This document shows, one piece after another, positions 27,042 to 36,060 of a DNA stretch of 64,000 nt. Made by a program: the position numbers and the translations under genes. Within the stretch, counting starts at the first letter, position 1; each line of letters opens with the position of its first letter. Source of the stretch: Chryseobacterium sp. JM1 (GTDB lineage Bacteria > Bacteroidota > Bacteroidia > Flavobacteriales > Weeksellaceae). The notes below the pieces were generated by a model. The model made no database searches. It was given only the letters and a program-made list of their open reading frames with translations, and was not told the DNA's origin. The stretch covers positions 248,001 to 312,000 of the forward strand of contig NZ_JPRN01000002.1 in assembly GCF_000737715.1 (NCBI RefSeq), read 5' to 3'.

Positions 27042-27371
27042 AAATTTAACACTACTAAAGAAATTTAACCTGCATATAATTTGGTTAAAATTTTATTAAA
27101 ATTTATAATCTTATATTAACTTTTGCTTTAATCATTTACGGAGTCTGATTTAAACTAAAATTAATGGCAATGGGGCCTGAACACGTAAGGTACGAATCTT
27201 TGAGTCAAATACAAAGAAATCTCTCTCTTAAAAAATGATAAAATACTGATTATAAATTATTTTCCAACCAGCCACACCATCATCCAACTTCAATCTACCT
27301 TCTTTCAACATCTGTTTCACTCCTTCCCCACCATAGTTTTTCACGATAATTATCATATACATTATCAGAGG
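27042..27371. other. divergent mreB-hemA intergenic region
   Basis: About 330 bp between two promoters. It is AT-rich near mreB and pyrimidine-rich at about 27270-27345. I see no gene, tRNA-like fold or known riboswitch here. Confidence 0.5.
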
Positions 27372-27399
27372 TTGATTAATTAAAAAAACCGTAAATTTG
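27372..27399 (+). promoter_or_regulatory. hemA promoter
   Basis: TTG at 27372-27374, a 17-bp spacer, then TAAATTTG at 27392-27399. Transcription would begin about four bases later, so the mRNA is nearly leaderless. Confidence 0.75.
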
Positions 27400-27407
27400 C
27401 CGTGCTT

Positions 27408-28682
27408 ATGTTACAGTATTCCAACATCCATCAAACATCGAATTTTGCTGTACTTTCCATCAGCTACGAGAAGGCTGATGTAGAAACGAGAGGGAAATTT
27501 GCATTCTTTGATGACAACATCAAAAACTTTGTCACCCGGATCCATAACGTGGATTTAGGGGATGCATTTGTGGTTTCCACATGTAACAGAACCGAAATCT
27601 ATACCACTTCACCGAATTATCTTCTGGTTGCAGAGGAATATTGCAAAACCATCGGGGTACATCTTACGGATTTCCTTCAGTTTGCGAATATTCTGACCAA
27701 AGAAGAGGCACTGATCCACCTGTTCAGAGTAGCTGCAGGACTGGAAAGCCAGATTATCGGGGATTTTGAGATCATCGGACAGATCAAAAAAGCATACAGC
27801 CGCTTTAAAAAAGAAAGACAGAATTCAAATCCTTACCTGGAAAGAGCAATCAACGCCGCAATCCAGATTTCGAAAAGAATTAAAAACGAAACCGGAATTT
27901 CCAACGGAGCCGCTTCTGTGTCTTACGCTGCTGTACATTATATCTTAAACAGCCAGAAAAAAATAACGGAGAAGAACATTCTTCTTTTGGGTGTAGGTGA
28001 AATCGGGCAGAATACGGTTGAAAATCTGGTGAAGCACGTTTACCAGCCTAAAATTAAAATCGCGAACAGAACTCAGGAGAAAGCTGAAAAAATTTCCGAG
28101 AAATATAATATTCCTCATGTTGATTATTCTGATTTTGACAAGGAAATAAAAAATACAGACATCCTGATTGTTGCCACCGGAGCCAAACATCCCATCATCA
28201 ACAAGTCTCACTTCCCGAACGGAAAGGAAACACTCGTGATCGACCTTTCCATTCCGCATAACGTTGAAAAGAATGTTACCGAGAACGAAAACGTAACGCT
28301 GATTGATGTGGATGAACTTTCAAAACAGATCCAGGAAACGATTCAGCAGCGGGAAAAAGAGATCCCGAAAGCTGAAAAAATCATCAAAGAACTGATGAAA
28401 GAGTTTCTGGAATGGGAAAAAAAGAGAAAGCTGGCACCCAATATTCACCATTTCAAAGCGGTTCTAAAGAATATGGAACGCAATGAAATGCATCAATTTT
28501 ACAGAAAAAATAAATACATAAACATCACGGACATGGAGCTTTCTGACAAAATGATCCAGAAAATCACCAACCGTTTTGCAAAATTTATCATCGACAATCC
28601 TTTAAAAGCCGAAGAAATTAGTAAATTAATGCACGAAATATTAGTTGAACAACCAAACAACGAATTCAATGAAAAGCATTAG
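27408..28682 (+). CDS. hemA: glutamyl-tRNA reductase
   Basis: HemA reduces glutamyl-tRNA to glutamate-1-semialdehyde, the first committed step of the C5 heme pathway. The 424 residues contain the catalytic Cys motif VVSTCNRTEIY (near residue 60), the tRNA/NADPH region GLESQIIGDFEIIGQIK and the Rossmann motif LLLGVGEIGQ. I prefer the ATG at 27408 over a GTG at 27402, because the predicted transcript start falls between them. It overlaps hemC by 14 bp. Confidence 0.95.
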   Translation: MLQYSNIHQTSNFAVLSISYEKADVETRGKFAFFDDNIKNFVTRIHNVDLGDAFVVSTCNRTEIYTTSPNYLLVAEEYCKTIGVHLTDFLQFANILTKEEALIHLFRVAAGLESQIIGDFEIIGQIKKAYSRFKKERQNSNPYLERAINAAIQISKRIKNETGISNGAASVSYAAVHYILNSQKKITEKNILLLGVGEIGQNTVENLVKHVYQPKIKIANRTQEKAEKISEKYNIPHVDYSDFDKEIKNTDILIVATGAKHPIINKSHFPNGKETLVIDLSIPHNVEKNVTENENVTLIDVDELSKQIQETIQQREKEIPKAEKIIKELMKEFLEWEKKRKLAPNIHHFKAVLKNMERNEMHQFYRKNKYINITDMELSDKMIQKITNRFAKFIIDNPLKAEEISKLMHEILVEQPNNEFNEKH

Positions 28683-29577
28683 AATCGGAACAAGAAATTC
28701 CGCACTTGCACTTTGGCAGGCAAGAGAGGTTGCGAGGCACCTTCAAAACCGTAATTATTTAACGGAAATCGTTCCTATCGTATCTTCGGGCGATAAGAAT
28801 TTAAATCAACCGCTTTATTCTTTAGGAATCACCGGGGTTTTCACAAGAGACCTTGATGTGGCTTTACTGAATGACGAGATTGACATCGCTGTACACTCTT
28901 TAAAAGACGTCCCTACGCAGCTTCCTCAAAACATTGAGATCATTGCTTATCTGGAAAGAGATTTCCCGCAGGACGTACTGATCAGAAAAGAATCTTCAAG
29001 AAATAAAGAATTCCACGAACTGAAACTGGCGACCAGCAGTCTGAGAAGAAGAGCATTCTGGCTGAAGAATTATCCTCATGCTGAATTTTCAGACATCCGT
29101 GGAAATATCCAGACCCGCCTTCAGAAACTGGAGGACGGAGATTTTGATGCTACGATTTTATCTCTGGCAGGAATTAAAAGAATGAAAATGGACATCGATT
29201 ATGAGATGCTTCCGCTAATGATCCCGGCAGCTTCCCAGGGAGTAATCGCCGTGGCAGGACATTCTGACAAACCGGAAATCAACGAAATCCTGAGCCAGAT
29301 CAACCATAAGAAAACCCAGATCTGTGTAGAAATCGAAAGAAACTTCCTGAGCACACTGGAAGGCGGATGTACCGCTCCAATCGGCGCTTATGCAGAGATC
29401 ATCGAAAACCAGGTTCGTTTCAAAGCGGCTTTATGTTCTCTTGATGGTAAAAACTGCATCGCTACCGACGAAAACTTCGAGTACAACGAAACTGAGAATT
29501 TTGGAGAAAAATTCGCTAAGATCGTTCTTGAAAACGGAGGAAAAGAGCTGATGACTGAAATCAAGAATTCCTATTAA
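28669..29577 (+). CDS. hemC: porphobilinogen deaminase (hydroxymethylbilane synthase)
   Basis: HemC joins four porphobilinogen units. The 302-residue protein begins MKSIRIGTRNSALALWQA, the standard family N-terminus, so the ATG at 28669 is chosen over one at 28645. Active-site features are HSLKDVPTQLP and the dipyrromethane-binding Cys in EGGCTAPIGAYA. It lies in hemA's tail by 14 bp and is probably translated by coupling. Confidence 0.97.
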   Translation: MKSIRIGTRNSALALWQAREVARHLQNRNYLTEIVPIVSSGDKNLNQPLYSLGITGVFTRDLDVALLNDEIDIAVHSLKDVPTQLPQNIEIIAYLERDFPQDVLIRKESSRNKEFHELKLATSSLRRRAFWLKNYPHAEFSDIRGNIQTRLQKLEDGDFDATILSLAGIKRMKMDIDYEMLPLMIPAASQGVIAVAGHSDKPEINEILSQINHKKTQICVEIERNFLSTLEGGCTAPIGAYAEIIENQVRFKAALCSLDGKNCIATDENFEYNETENFGEKFAKIVLENGGKELMTEIKNSY

Positions 29578-29642
29578 AACCTATTTACATTTTTTTTAAC
29601 ATTAAGGCATTTAGACTATTCAGTTTAAAGAAGGTTTAAGAA

Positions 29643-29650
29643 TATCTTTG
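29643..29650 (+). promoter_or_regulatory. -7 element upstream of the DUF1287 gene
   Basis: TATCTTTG about 66 bp before the ATG at 29716. The leader contains TTAAGAAT (29636-29643) and its complement ATTCTTAA (about 29699-29706), which could pair. Confidence 0.45.
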
Positions 29651-29715
29651 ATATTTAAGCATGACAGCAATCATAACACTGTCATAATGATGATAAAATT
29701 CTTAAGTGCGGAACT

Positions 29716-30297
29716 ATGAAAAAGTATCTGTTTTTATTGGCATTCACCTGTTGCACGTGTATGGCAAGTGCACAGAATAAATTTGCACTTCAGCTATCCG
29801 ATTCCGCTTTGGGATTGGTCGATAAAACGGTTACCTATGATCCCACTTACTTTGTCCTTAAATATCCTAATGGAGATGTACCAGCAGATAAAGGTGTCTG
29901 CACAGATGTCGTGATAAGAGCTTACAGAAAAATGGGGATCGATCTTCAAAAGGAAGTGCATGAAGATATGGCGAAAAATTTCTCAAAATATCCTAAAATC
30001 TGGGGCTTAAAAAAGCCTGACACGAATATTGATCACCGCAGGGTTCCGAATCTTGCTGTGTTCTTTTCTAAATTCGGGACAGCAAAATCTATTGAAACCA
30101 ATCCTGCATTATATGTTCCGGGAGATATTGTTACATGGCTTCTACCGGGAAATTTAACACACATCGGAATTGTTGTCAATAAAAAATCTGCCGACGGAAA
30201 AAGGTTTCTGATTGTGCATAATATAGGAGGCGGACAGGTTGTGGAAGATGTCCTTTTTAAATATACCATTACAGGACATTATCAATACCAGAAATAA
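29716..30297 (+). CDS. DUF1287 family protein (NlpC/P60-like fold)
   Basis: A secreted 193-residue protein; the signal peptide ends in MASAQ. The DUF1287 signature is seen in DPTYFVLKYPNGDVPADKG, then a Cys in GVCTDVVIRAYRKMGIDL (C62) and later THIGIVV and LIVHNIGGG. A Cys followed by two His at these spacings fits the papain-like NlpC/P60 catalytic layout, so a role in peptidoglycan or related amide hydrolysis is inferred. It sits between hemC and an amidase gene, 10 bp before the latter. Confidence 0.85.
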   Translation: MKKYLFLLAFTCCTCMASAQNKFALQLSDSALGLVDKTVTYDPTYFVLKYPNGDVPADKGVCTDVVIRAYRKMGIDLQKEVHEDMAKNFSKYPKIWGLKKPDTNIDHRRVPNLAVFFSKFGTAKSIETNPALYVPGDIVTWLLPGNLTHIGIVVNKKSADGKRFLIVHNIGGGQVVEDVLFKYTITGHYQYQK

Positions 30298-30307
30298 GTA
30301 CCATTGT

Positions 30308-30964
30308 ATGAAAAACCTTATTTATGCTTTCTTTGTATTGATCGCGTGCTATACGAAAGCGCAGACCGGTGAATTTAAAATCATCAATAAACCTATTGAT
30401 TATTCTCCTGAAAGAGTAAAACTAAGCCTTGAGTATCTTAAAAGTCATTATAACATCACTCAGAATTCGCCCGTCATCTCGCCCAAAATCATTGTTCTTC
30501 ACTATACCGCAGGCGGAACTGTAGAAACGAATTACAAATATTTCAACAAGACTCATCTGGAATCTGCCCGAAATGTTTTAAAAAAACAAAGCACATTGAA
30601 TGTTTCCTCCCAGTATATTGTAGACAGAGACGGTACGATTTATCAGCTTATGGAGCCTAATATGTTTGCAAGACATACCATCGGACTTAATTACTGCGCC
30701 ATCGGTATTGAAAACATAGGAAGCAAAAAACAGCCGCTGACAGAAAAGCAGGTTTTGGCGAACGCACAATTAATTAAGCACTTAACTAAAAAATACAATA
30801 TAGAATATCTGATAGGTCATTCAGAATATGGTATCTTTAGAGGATCTAAACTCTGGAAAGAAACCGACCCGAATTATTTCACTGCAAAAGAAGATCCGGG
30901 TAATGATTTTATGAAGAAAGTACGATTGCTTGTTGATGATTTACATTTAAAAGATAAACCCTAA
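30308..30964 (+). CDS. N-acetylmuramoyl-L-alanine amidase (Amidase_2 type)
   Basis: A 218-residue secreted amidase; the ATG at 30308 gives a signal peptide (MKNLIYAFFVLIACYTKAQ). The Amidase_2/PGRP fold is shown by IVLHYTAGG (first zinc His), YIVDRDGTIYQLMEP, ARHTIGLNYCAIGIENIG (second region) and LIGHSEYG. It cuts the bond between MurNAc and the stem peptide. Its stop codon overlaps the hemD start (TAATG), an unusual link between cell-wall and heme genes. Confidence 0.92.
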   Translation: MKNLIYAFFVLIACYTKAQTGEFKIINKPIDYSPERVKLSLEYLKSHYNITQNSPVISPKIIVLHYTAGGTVETNYKYFNKTHLESARNVLKKQSTLNVSSQYIVDRDGTIYQLMEPNMFARHTIGLNYCAIGIENIGSKKQPLTEKQVLANAQLIKHLTKKYNIEYLIGHSEYGIFRGSKLWKETDPNYFTAKEDPGNDFMKKVRLLVDDLHLKDKP

Positions 30965-31635
30965 TGAACATTCTATTCACCAAAACCATAGATGCCACAT
31001 TGCTGTCCAAAGAATTAGGATCGGATATTTCGGCTGAATGTATTGAGGTGATCAGAACAGAACCTATAAGAATTTCCGCATTCGATTTAAAGAACCATTC
31101 ACTGATCTTTACCAGTGTAAATGGCGTGAGGTCTTTCTTCACCAATCAGTTTAAACCTAACGAAGATTTTACCGCAAAAAATTATAACAAAATATATTGT
31201 GTCGGTGAAAAAACGAAACGTGAACTTAGAAAATACGGTTTCGGGACTTTCAAGGTTCTGAAAAATGCAGAAACACTTTCGAGATTTATCATCGGAAACT
31301 GCCAGCACGAACAGTTCCTTCACTTCTGTGGCAATCTGGCCATCGATGTTCTGGATAAAGATCTTCCGCTGCAGAATATCCGCTACAAAAAGATCACGGT
31401 TTACAACACTGAAGAACTCCATCCTTTGGTACCTGAAAAATATCATGCTACAGTTTTTTTTAGTCCAAGCGGAGTTCGTAGTTTTGCAAAACTCAACTCT
31501 TTAGAAGGAATGAAGATTTTTTCCATTGGTGAAACCACGTCCAATGAACTGCGAAAGCACACCACAGCGGAAATCTTCACCTCGGAAGAAAATAATCTGG
31601 CTTCTATCTTTGAGCTGATAAAAAAAGAACTTTGA
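30964..31635 (+). CDS. hemD: uroporphyrinogen-III synthase
   Basis: HemD cyclises hydroxymethylbilane with inversion of ring D. The protein (223 residues) is poorly conserved as usual but has the landmarks SLIFTSVNGVRSFF, YCVGEKTKRELRKYGF and VFFSPSGVRSFAKL with IFSIGETTSNELRKH. These reflect the two similar domains of the fold. Its ATG shares one base with the amidase stop, and hemE follows 67 bp later. Confidence 0.9.
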   Translation: MNILFTKTIDATLLSKELGSDISAECIEVIRTEPIRISAFDLKNHSLIFTSVNGVRSFFTNQFKPNEDFTAKNYNKIYCVGEKTKRELRKYGFGTFKVLKNAETLSRFIIGNCQHEQFLHFCGNLAIDVLDKDLPLQNIRYKKITVYNTEELHPLVPEKYHATVFFSPSGVRSFAKLNSLEGMKIFSIGETTSNELRKHTTAEIFTSEENNLASIFELIKKEL

Positions 31636-31702
31636 AGCAGCCGCAAGTTTGGCTGGTAAAAATAATAAGTGCCGGGAACGGACATATTAGTTTAAATAAA
31701 TT

Positions 31703-32734
31703 ATGATTAAAAACGACTTATATTTAAAAGCACTCCGCGGAGAAACGGTAGAAAGACCACCGGTATGGATGATGAGACAGGCCGGAAGATATCTACCTGA
31801 ATTCATAGCTCTTAGGGATAAATATGACTTCTTTACAAGATGTCAGACGCCTGAGCTGGCTTCTGAGATTACTGTACAGCCTATCCGTAGGTTTCCTTTG
31901 GATGCAGCCATCCTGTTTTCTGACATTTTAGTGGTTCCTCAAGCCATGGGAATTGATTTTAAAATGAAAGAAAATGTAGGTCCGTGGCTGGACAATCCGA
32001 TCAGAACAATGGAACAGGTTCAGAATGTGATTGTTCCTGATGTGGATGATACTTTAGGATACGTTTTTGATGCCATTGAACTTACCTTAATTAAATTAGA
32101 CAACGAAATTCCGTTGATCGGTTTCGCGGGTTCTCCATGGACGATCCTATGTTACTGTATTGAAGGGAAAGGAAGTAAAGCTTTTGATATTGCAAAATCA
32201 TTCTGTTTCCAGCAGCCTGAAGCGGCTCATTTACTGCTTCAGAAGATCACGGATACTACGATCGCCTATTTAAAAAGAAAAGTGGAAAAAGGAGTTTCTG
32301 CAGTACAGGTTTTTGATTCATGGGGTGGAATGCTTTCTCCTACAGATTATCAGGAATTCTCATGGCAGTACATCAACCAGATCGTTGAAGCTTTAAGCCC
32401 TCTTACCCATGTGGTGGTATTCGGGAAAGGATGCTGGTTTGCGCTGGAAGATATGACGATGTCTAAAGCATCTGCTTTGGGTGTGGACTGGACCATTACT
32501 CCTGAATTCGCAAGAACATTAACGAATCATACCATGACGCTTCAGGGGAATTTTGACCCTGCAAGATTACATTCTACACCGGAAACCATCAAGAAGATGG
32601 TGACTGAAATGATCAACCGTTTCGGAAAAGACAGATATATCGCGAATCTTGGTCATGGAATCTTACCTAATATTCCTGTGGAAAATGCAGAGGCGTTCAT
32701 CAGAGCAGTTGTGGACTGGAAACCGAATAACTAA
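31703..32734 (+). CDS. hemE: uroporphyrinogen decarboxylase
   Basis: HemE removes four carboxyl groups from uroporphyrinogen III to give coproporphyrinogen III. The 343 residues start with the diagnostic [16 protein letters not shown] and contain [34 protein letters not shown] and the C-terminal NLGHGILP. It is the last heme gene here; hemB, hemL, hemF/N, hemG/Y and hemH are not in the window. Confidence 0.97.
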   Translation: MIKNDLYLKALRGETVERPPVWMMRQAGRYLPEFIALRDKYDFFTRCQTPELASEITVQPIRRFPLDAAILFSDILVVPQAMGIDFKMKENVGPWLDNPIRTMEQVQNVIVPDVDDTLGYVFDAIELTLIKLDNEIPLIGFAGSPWTILCYCIEGKGSKAFDIAKSFCFQQPEAAHLLLQKITDTTIAYLKRKVEKGVSAVQVFDSWGGMLSPTDYQEFSWQYINQIVEALSPLTHVVVFGKGCWFALEDMTMSKASALGVDWTITPEFARTLTNHTMTLQGNFDPARLHSTPETIKKMVTEMINRFGKDRYIANLGHGILPNIPVENAEAFIRAVVDWKPNN

Positions 32735-32749
32735 TAATTAAATGACATT

Positions 32750-32782
32750 AAACCTCATAGGTTTTTGAAACCTATGAGGTTT
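32750..32782. repeat. perfect 15-bp-stem palindrome
   Basis: AAACCTCATAGGTTT (32750-32764), a three-base loop and its exact complement (32768-32782). No T run follows on the plus strand, so this may be a mobile palindrome rather than a simple terminator. Confidence 0.75.
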
Positions 32783-32817
32783 AGACAGAAATATGATTAA
32801 GTAATTAATCAAAAAAC

Positions 32818-32852
32818 AAAATCCCTTTCAATTGTTTTGAAAGGGATTTTTT
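32818..32852. terminator. bidirectional terminator between hemE and nitroreductase
   Basis: ATCCCTTTCAA (32821-32831) pairs with TTGAAAGGGAT (32837-32847), flanked by A residues on the left and T residues on the right. Confidence 0.85.
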
Positions 32853-32871
32853 ATAAGAAAAAACTGAGTCA

Positions 32872-33504
32872 TTAATTCACTTCGGTAATAAAATCTTCTT
32901 TAGATTTTCTCACTTTCGTAAGATTCACCAACCAGTCTGATTCAGAGTTTCTGTAACCGATAGGCAGAAGCAGGACACTCTTTAAGCCTTTTTCTTTTAA
33001 GTTTAAAATTTCATCTACCGCGTCAGGAGAAAAACCTTCCATTGGTGTAGAATCTACTTCTTCAAACGCTGCTGCGATAATGGCTGCACCGAATGAAATA
33101 TAAGCCTGTTTTGCGGCATGCGTAAAGTTTTCTTCAGCAGATCTCTGAGGATAAGTTCCCAACAGCATCTGTCTGTAGTTTTCCCAGCCTTCGTTTTCAA
33201 AACCCCTGATTTTGTTGGTCAGATCAAACATTGCATTGATTCTTTCTTCCGTATAATTATCCCATGCTGCAAACACCAAAAGATGCGAACAGTCTGTGAT
33301 CTGCGGCTGATTCCATGCATGAGGCTTGATCTGCTCCTTCACCTCCTGATTCGTGATCACAATGATCTCAAAAGGTTGAAGTCCGCTGGATGTAGGTGCC
33401 AGTCTTGCGGCTTCTAATATTTTATCCACTTTTTCCTGTGGTACTTTCTGACCGTTCATTGCTTTGGTAGCAAATCTCCAGTTCAATTTTTCTATTAATT
33501 CCAT
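32872..33504 (-). CDS. nitroreductase-family NAD(P)H-dependent FMN oxidoreductase
   Basis: A 210-residue flavoprotein of the NfsB/nitroreductase type. The N-terminal RFATKAMNGQKVPQEKVDKIL is typical, followed by the FMN-binding APTSSGLQPFEIIVI and the C-terminal LLPIGYRNSESDWL. Such enzymes reduce nitro groups, quinones or flavins with NAD(P)H; the physiological substrate is unclear. It is single-gene, with TAATTTTG at 33525-33532 on its strand as a -7 candidate 21 bp upstream of the start. Confidence 0.92.
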   Translation of the reverse strand: MELIEKLNWRFATKAMNGQKVPQEKVDKILEAARLAPTSSGLQPFEIIVITNQEVKEQIKPHAWNQPQITDCSHLLVFAAWDNYTEERINAMFDLTNKIRGFENEGWENYRQMLLGTYPQRSAEENFTHAAKQAYISFGAAIIAAAFEEVDSTPMEGFSPDAVDEILNLKEKGLKSVLLLPIGYRNSESDWLVNLTKVRKSKEDFITEVN

Positions 33505-33524
33505 TACGTTAAATTTAGACCAGA

Positions 33525-33532
33525 CAAAATTA
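33525..33532 (-). promoter_or_regulatory. -7 element of the nitroreductase gene
   Basis: TAATTTTG on the minus strand, 21 bp upstream of the start at 33504. Confidence 0.5.
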
Positions 33533-33660
33533 CTTCAAGAAGCAAGACGCTGGTACACAAAAATTGCTATTTAAGCAATTGGCAGAATCTATAGAACTAA
33601 GAATGGAAGGTCGGAGAGGGAAGCTGGAAGTTACTAGTGAATTAAAATTTACAGAAAGGT

Positions 33661-34479
33661 TTATTCTTTTCTAATCTTTTTATTTATGATTTCCCTTTTG
33701 TTATTGATCTGAATGAGATAGTTTCCTTTTGGCAGATCGGAGAGATCGTATTTTTCATACTTTCCAGTGAAGCTTTTGACCTTTCTGCCAGAAATATCAA
33801 GTATGGTGACCTCAGCATCAGATTTCATTAGATCCGATTGAATATACAAATCATCTTTTACCGGATTTGGATAGACCTGCATTGCATCTGCAAGAGCAAC
33901 TTCGGAAGTTCCCAACACTCCTGCTGTAATGGCAACATCATCCACTACCACTCCAAATGAATAATCTCCTGCATCATCATATACAAATCTCATCTGAAAG
34001 TTGGCATTGGCATACGGAGTCAAATTGATACTGGTTGCTACACTATACCCTGTAATAATGTAAGTCAGGGTATTTAAGTCAATCGTCCAGGTTCCTGATT
34101 CTCCCGAAGCTGTAAATACCTGTATCCATGAAGTGCCATTAAAAACTTCAACCTTTAACGTCGTATTAAGGGTATAAATCTTATTAGCATATTTAAATGA
34201 AAGTCTGGGGTTTGAAACGCCGGAAAGATTGATAACAGGAGATACTAATCTCGCATTGCTGTTGACCCCGCTGGGCCCCGCATCATCATCATCAAAAAAA
34301 GCGGCCCCGTTGGGAAATGAAGCAAAACCACTCGTTGTCCCTACGCCCCAATTGTATACTGTATTTGGGTTATTTGTTGTCCATCCCGGAGGCAATCCCA
34401 CTCCGTTAAAGTTCTCAGAAAATACCTGTGCATGATAAAATCCACAGGCGATCAGAAAAAAGAGTATTTGTTTTTTCAT
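33661..34479 (-). CDS. secreted protein with jelly-roll-like domain and T9SS type A sorting domain
   Basis: A 272-residue cargo of type IX secretion. The signal peptide ends near FYHAQ. The middle (about 20-185) is a beta-sandwich with ENFNGVGLPPGW and DDVAI, as in cleaved-adhesin/MAM-like carbohydrate-binding domains. The C-terminal sorting domain starts at VYPNPVKDDLYI and ends with LPKGNYLIQI and a basic tail. It should be exported to the cell surface; the ligand is unknown. It resembles the protein encoded at 48445-49287 in layout but has a clearly different sorting domain. Confidence 0.87.
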   Translation of the reverse strand: MKKQILFFLIACGFYHAQVFSENFNGVGLPPGWTTNNPNTVYNWGVGTTSGFASFPNGAAFFDDDDAGPSGVNSNARLVSPVINLSGVSNPRLSFKYANKIYTLNTTLKVEVFNGTSWIQVFTASGESGTWTIDLNTLTYIITGYSVATSINLTPYANANFQMRFVYDDAGDYSFGVVVDDVAITAGVLGTSEVALADAMQVYPNPVKDDLYIQSDLMKSDAEVTILDISGRKVKSFTGKYEKYDLSDLPKGNYLIQINNKREIINKKIRKE

Positions 34480-34579
34480 GATATATTAATTATTAGTTTC
34501 AATAAAATTACTAATTAATATTCATCACAAAATAAACATTTAACATAATATTTTACCGTTAAACGCTGTATTAAATTAA

Positions 34580-34605
34580 AAAAAGCAGTTGATTAACTGC
34601 TTTTT
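34580..34605. terminator. terminator of sufS (bidirectional)
   Basis: AAAAAGCAGTT (34580-34590) pairs with AACTGCTTTTT (34595-34605) with a GATT loop. Confidence 0.88.
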
Positions 34606-34612
34606 ATGTTTT

Positions 34613-35833
34613 TTATCCCAACATTTTCTGAGCTTTTTTGACACCTTCCACAAGCTTGTCAACTTCATCAAAAGTATTGTAAACGGCAAAACTCGCTCTT
34701 ACGGTTCCTGCTATATTGAAGAAGTCCATGATCGGCTGTGTACAGTGATGTCCGGTTCTTACAGCGATACCCATTTTATCCAGGATCATTCCTACATCGG
34801 AAGAAATACCTGTTCCTTCTAAATTAAAGGAAACCACGCCTACTCTTTTGGCTTTTTCTCCGTAGATTTTTATATTTTCCAGTTCTAATAACTGTCTCTG
34901 AGCATATTCAAGCAAAGCATTTTCATGATTCTGAATATTCTGTCTTCCGATTTTTTCAATAAAATCTACGGCAGCACCCAGTGCAATATTCCCTCCTACA
35001 TTCGGGGTTCCGGCTTCGTATTTAAAAGGAAGTCCTGCGTAAGTAGTTCCATCGAAAGAGCAGGTTGCGATCATCTCTCCTCCTCCATGGAAAGGCGGAA
35101 GTTCCTCCAGAAGCTCCTGTTTTCCGTAAAGAATACCGGTTCCCATCGGTGCATACATTTTATGACCTGAAAACACAAAGAAATCACAGTCCATTTTCTG
35201 TACATCGATCTCGAAGTGAGGAGCAGACTGCGCCCCGTCGATCACAATATAAGCATCTGAATTCTTTCTTGTTTTTGCGATGATTTCTTCAATAGGATTT
35301 ACAATTCCCAAAGCATTGGAAACCTGGTTTACAGCCACCACTTTGGTTTTTTCGCTTAAAAACTCATCCAGGTAGTTCAGTTGAAGGATACCATTTTCAT
35401 CTATTGGGATCACTCTCAGTTTTGCTCCGGTTCTTTCGCAAAGCAGCTGCCATGGAACGATGTTGGAGTGATGTTCCAGATAGGAAATAATGATCTCGTC
35501 GTCTTTTTTAAGCTTCTGTGTTAAAATATAGGCGATGAGGTTCAGACCTTCTGTAGTTCCTTTTGTAAAAATAACTTCAAAATCATGCTTGGCATTGATG
35601 AACTTCTGGATTTTCCTTCTGGAAAGCTCCATTTCTTCAGTAGCCAGCTGACTTAATGTATGGATTCCTCTGTGAACATTGGCATTAAGCTGCGTATAAT
35701 ATTCATTCCATATCTTCAAAACAGAATCAGGTTTCTGAGATGTTGCTGCATTATCTAAGTAAACCAAAGGCTTACCATTCACTTCGCGGTTTAATATCGT
35801 AAACTGACTTCTTATTTCTTGAATGTCAAACAT
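34613..35833 (-). CDS. sufS: cysteine desulfurase SufS
   Basis: A 406-residue PLP enzyme that takes sulfur from cysteine for Fe-S assembly. The family start FDIQEIRSQFTIL is present. The PLP Lys is in FSGHKMYAPMG and the catalytic Cys in RTGHHCTQPIM, of the group II (SufS/CsdA) type. The C-terminal end is RASFAVYNT. The other suf genes are not adjacent in this window, so it is a detached or single sufS. A -7 element TAAATTTG lies on its strand at 35876-35883. Confidence 0.95.
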   Translation of the reverse strand: MFDIQEIRSQFTILNREVNGKPLVYLDNAATSQKPDSVLKIWNEYYTQLNANVHRGIHTLSQLATEEMELSRRKIQKFINAKHDFEVIFTKGTTEGLNLIAYILTQKLKKDDEIIISYLEHHSNIVPWQLLCERTGAKLRVIPIDENGILQLNYLDEFLSEKTKVVAVNQVSNALGIVNPIEEIIAKTRKNSDAYIVIDGAQSAPHFEIDVQKMDCDFFVFSGHKMYAPMGTGILYGKQELLEELPPFHGGGEMIATCSFDGTTYAGLPFKYEAGTPNVGGNIALGAAVDFIEKIGRQNIQNHENALLEYAQRQLLELENIKIYGEKAKRVGVVSFNLEGTGISSDVGMILDKMGIAVRTGHHCTQPIMDFFNIAGTVRASFAVYNTFDEVDKLVEGVKKAQKMLG

Positions 35834-35875
35834 TTATTAAAATTTTAAATTAGATGGCTCTTATTTAGAACACTT

Positions 35876-35883
35876 CAAATTTA
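35876..35883 (-). promoter_or_regulatory. -7 element of sufS
   Basis: TAAATTTG on the minus strand, 43 bp upstream of the start. Confidence 0.5.
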
Positions 35884-36002
35884 CGGCTTTTTTTCTGAAA
35901 GGAAGTATCGGATGAGCGGGTGATACTTGTCAGGTGATAGAAAGATTCGATGGATAAGATCGCAAAGAAGGTTTATTTCTTTTGCTCTTTATCCTCTGTA
36001 CA

Positions 36003-36033
36003 TAAAAAAAACCTGCCAATAAATTGACAGGTT
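36003..36033 (-). terminator. terminator of rplY
   Basis: On the minus strand AACCTG (36028-36033) pairs with CAGGTT (36010-36015), then a run of T residues (A at 36003-36010). Confidence 0.75.
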
Positions 36034-36060
36034 TTATATGGTTTGTTGAGTAAGCAAATA

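Noticed and set aside
27042..27371. Possible small RNA in the mreB-hemA gap
   Set aside because: No hairpin with a T run and no promoter apart from those facing the two genes.
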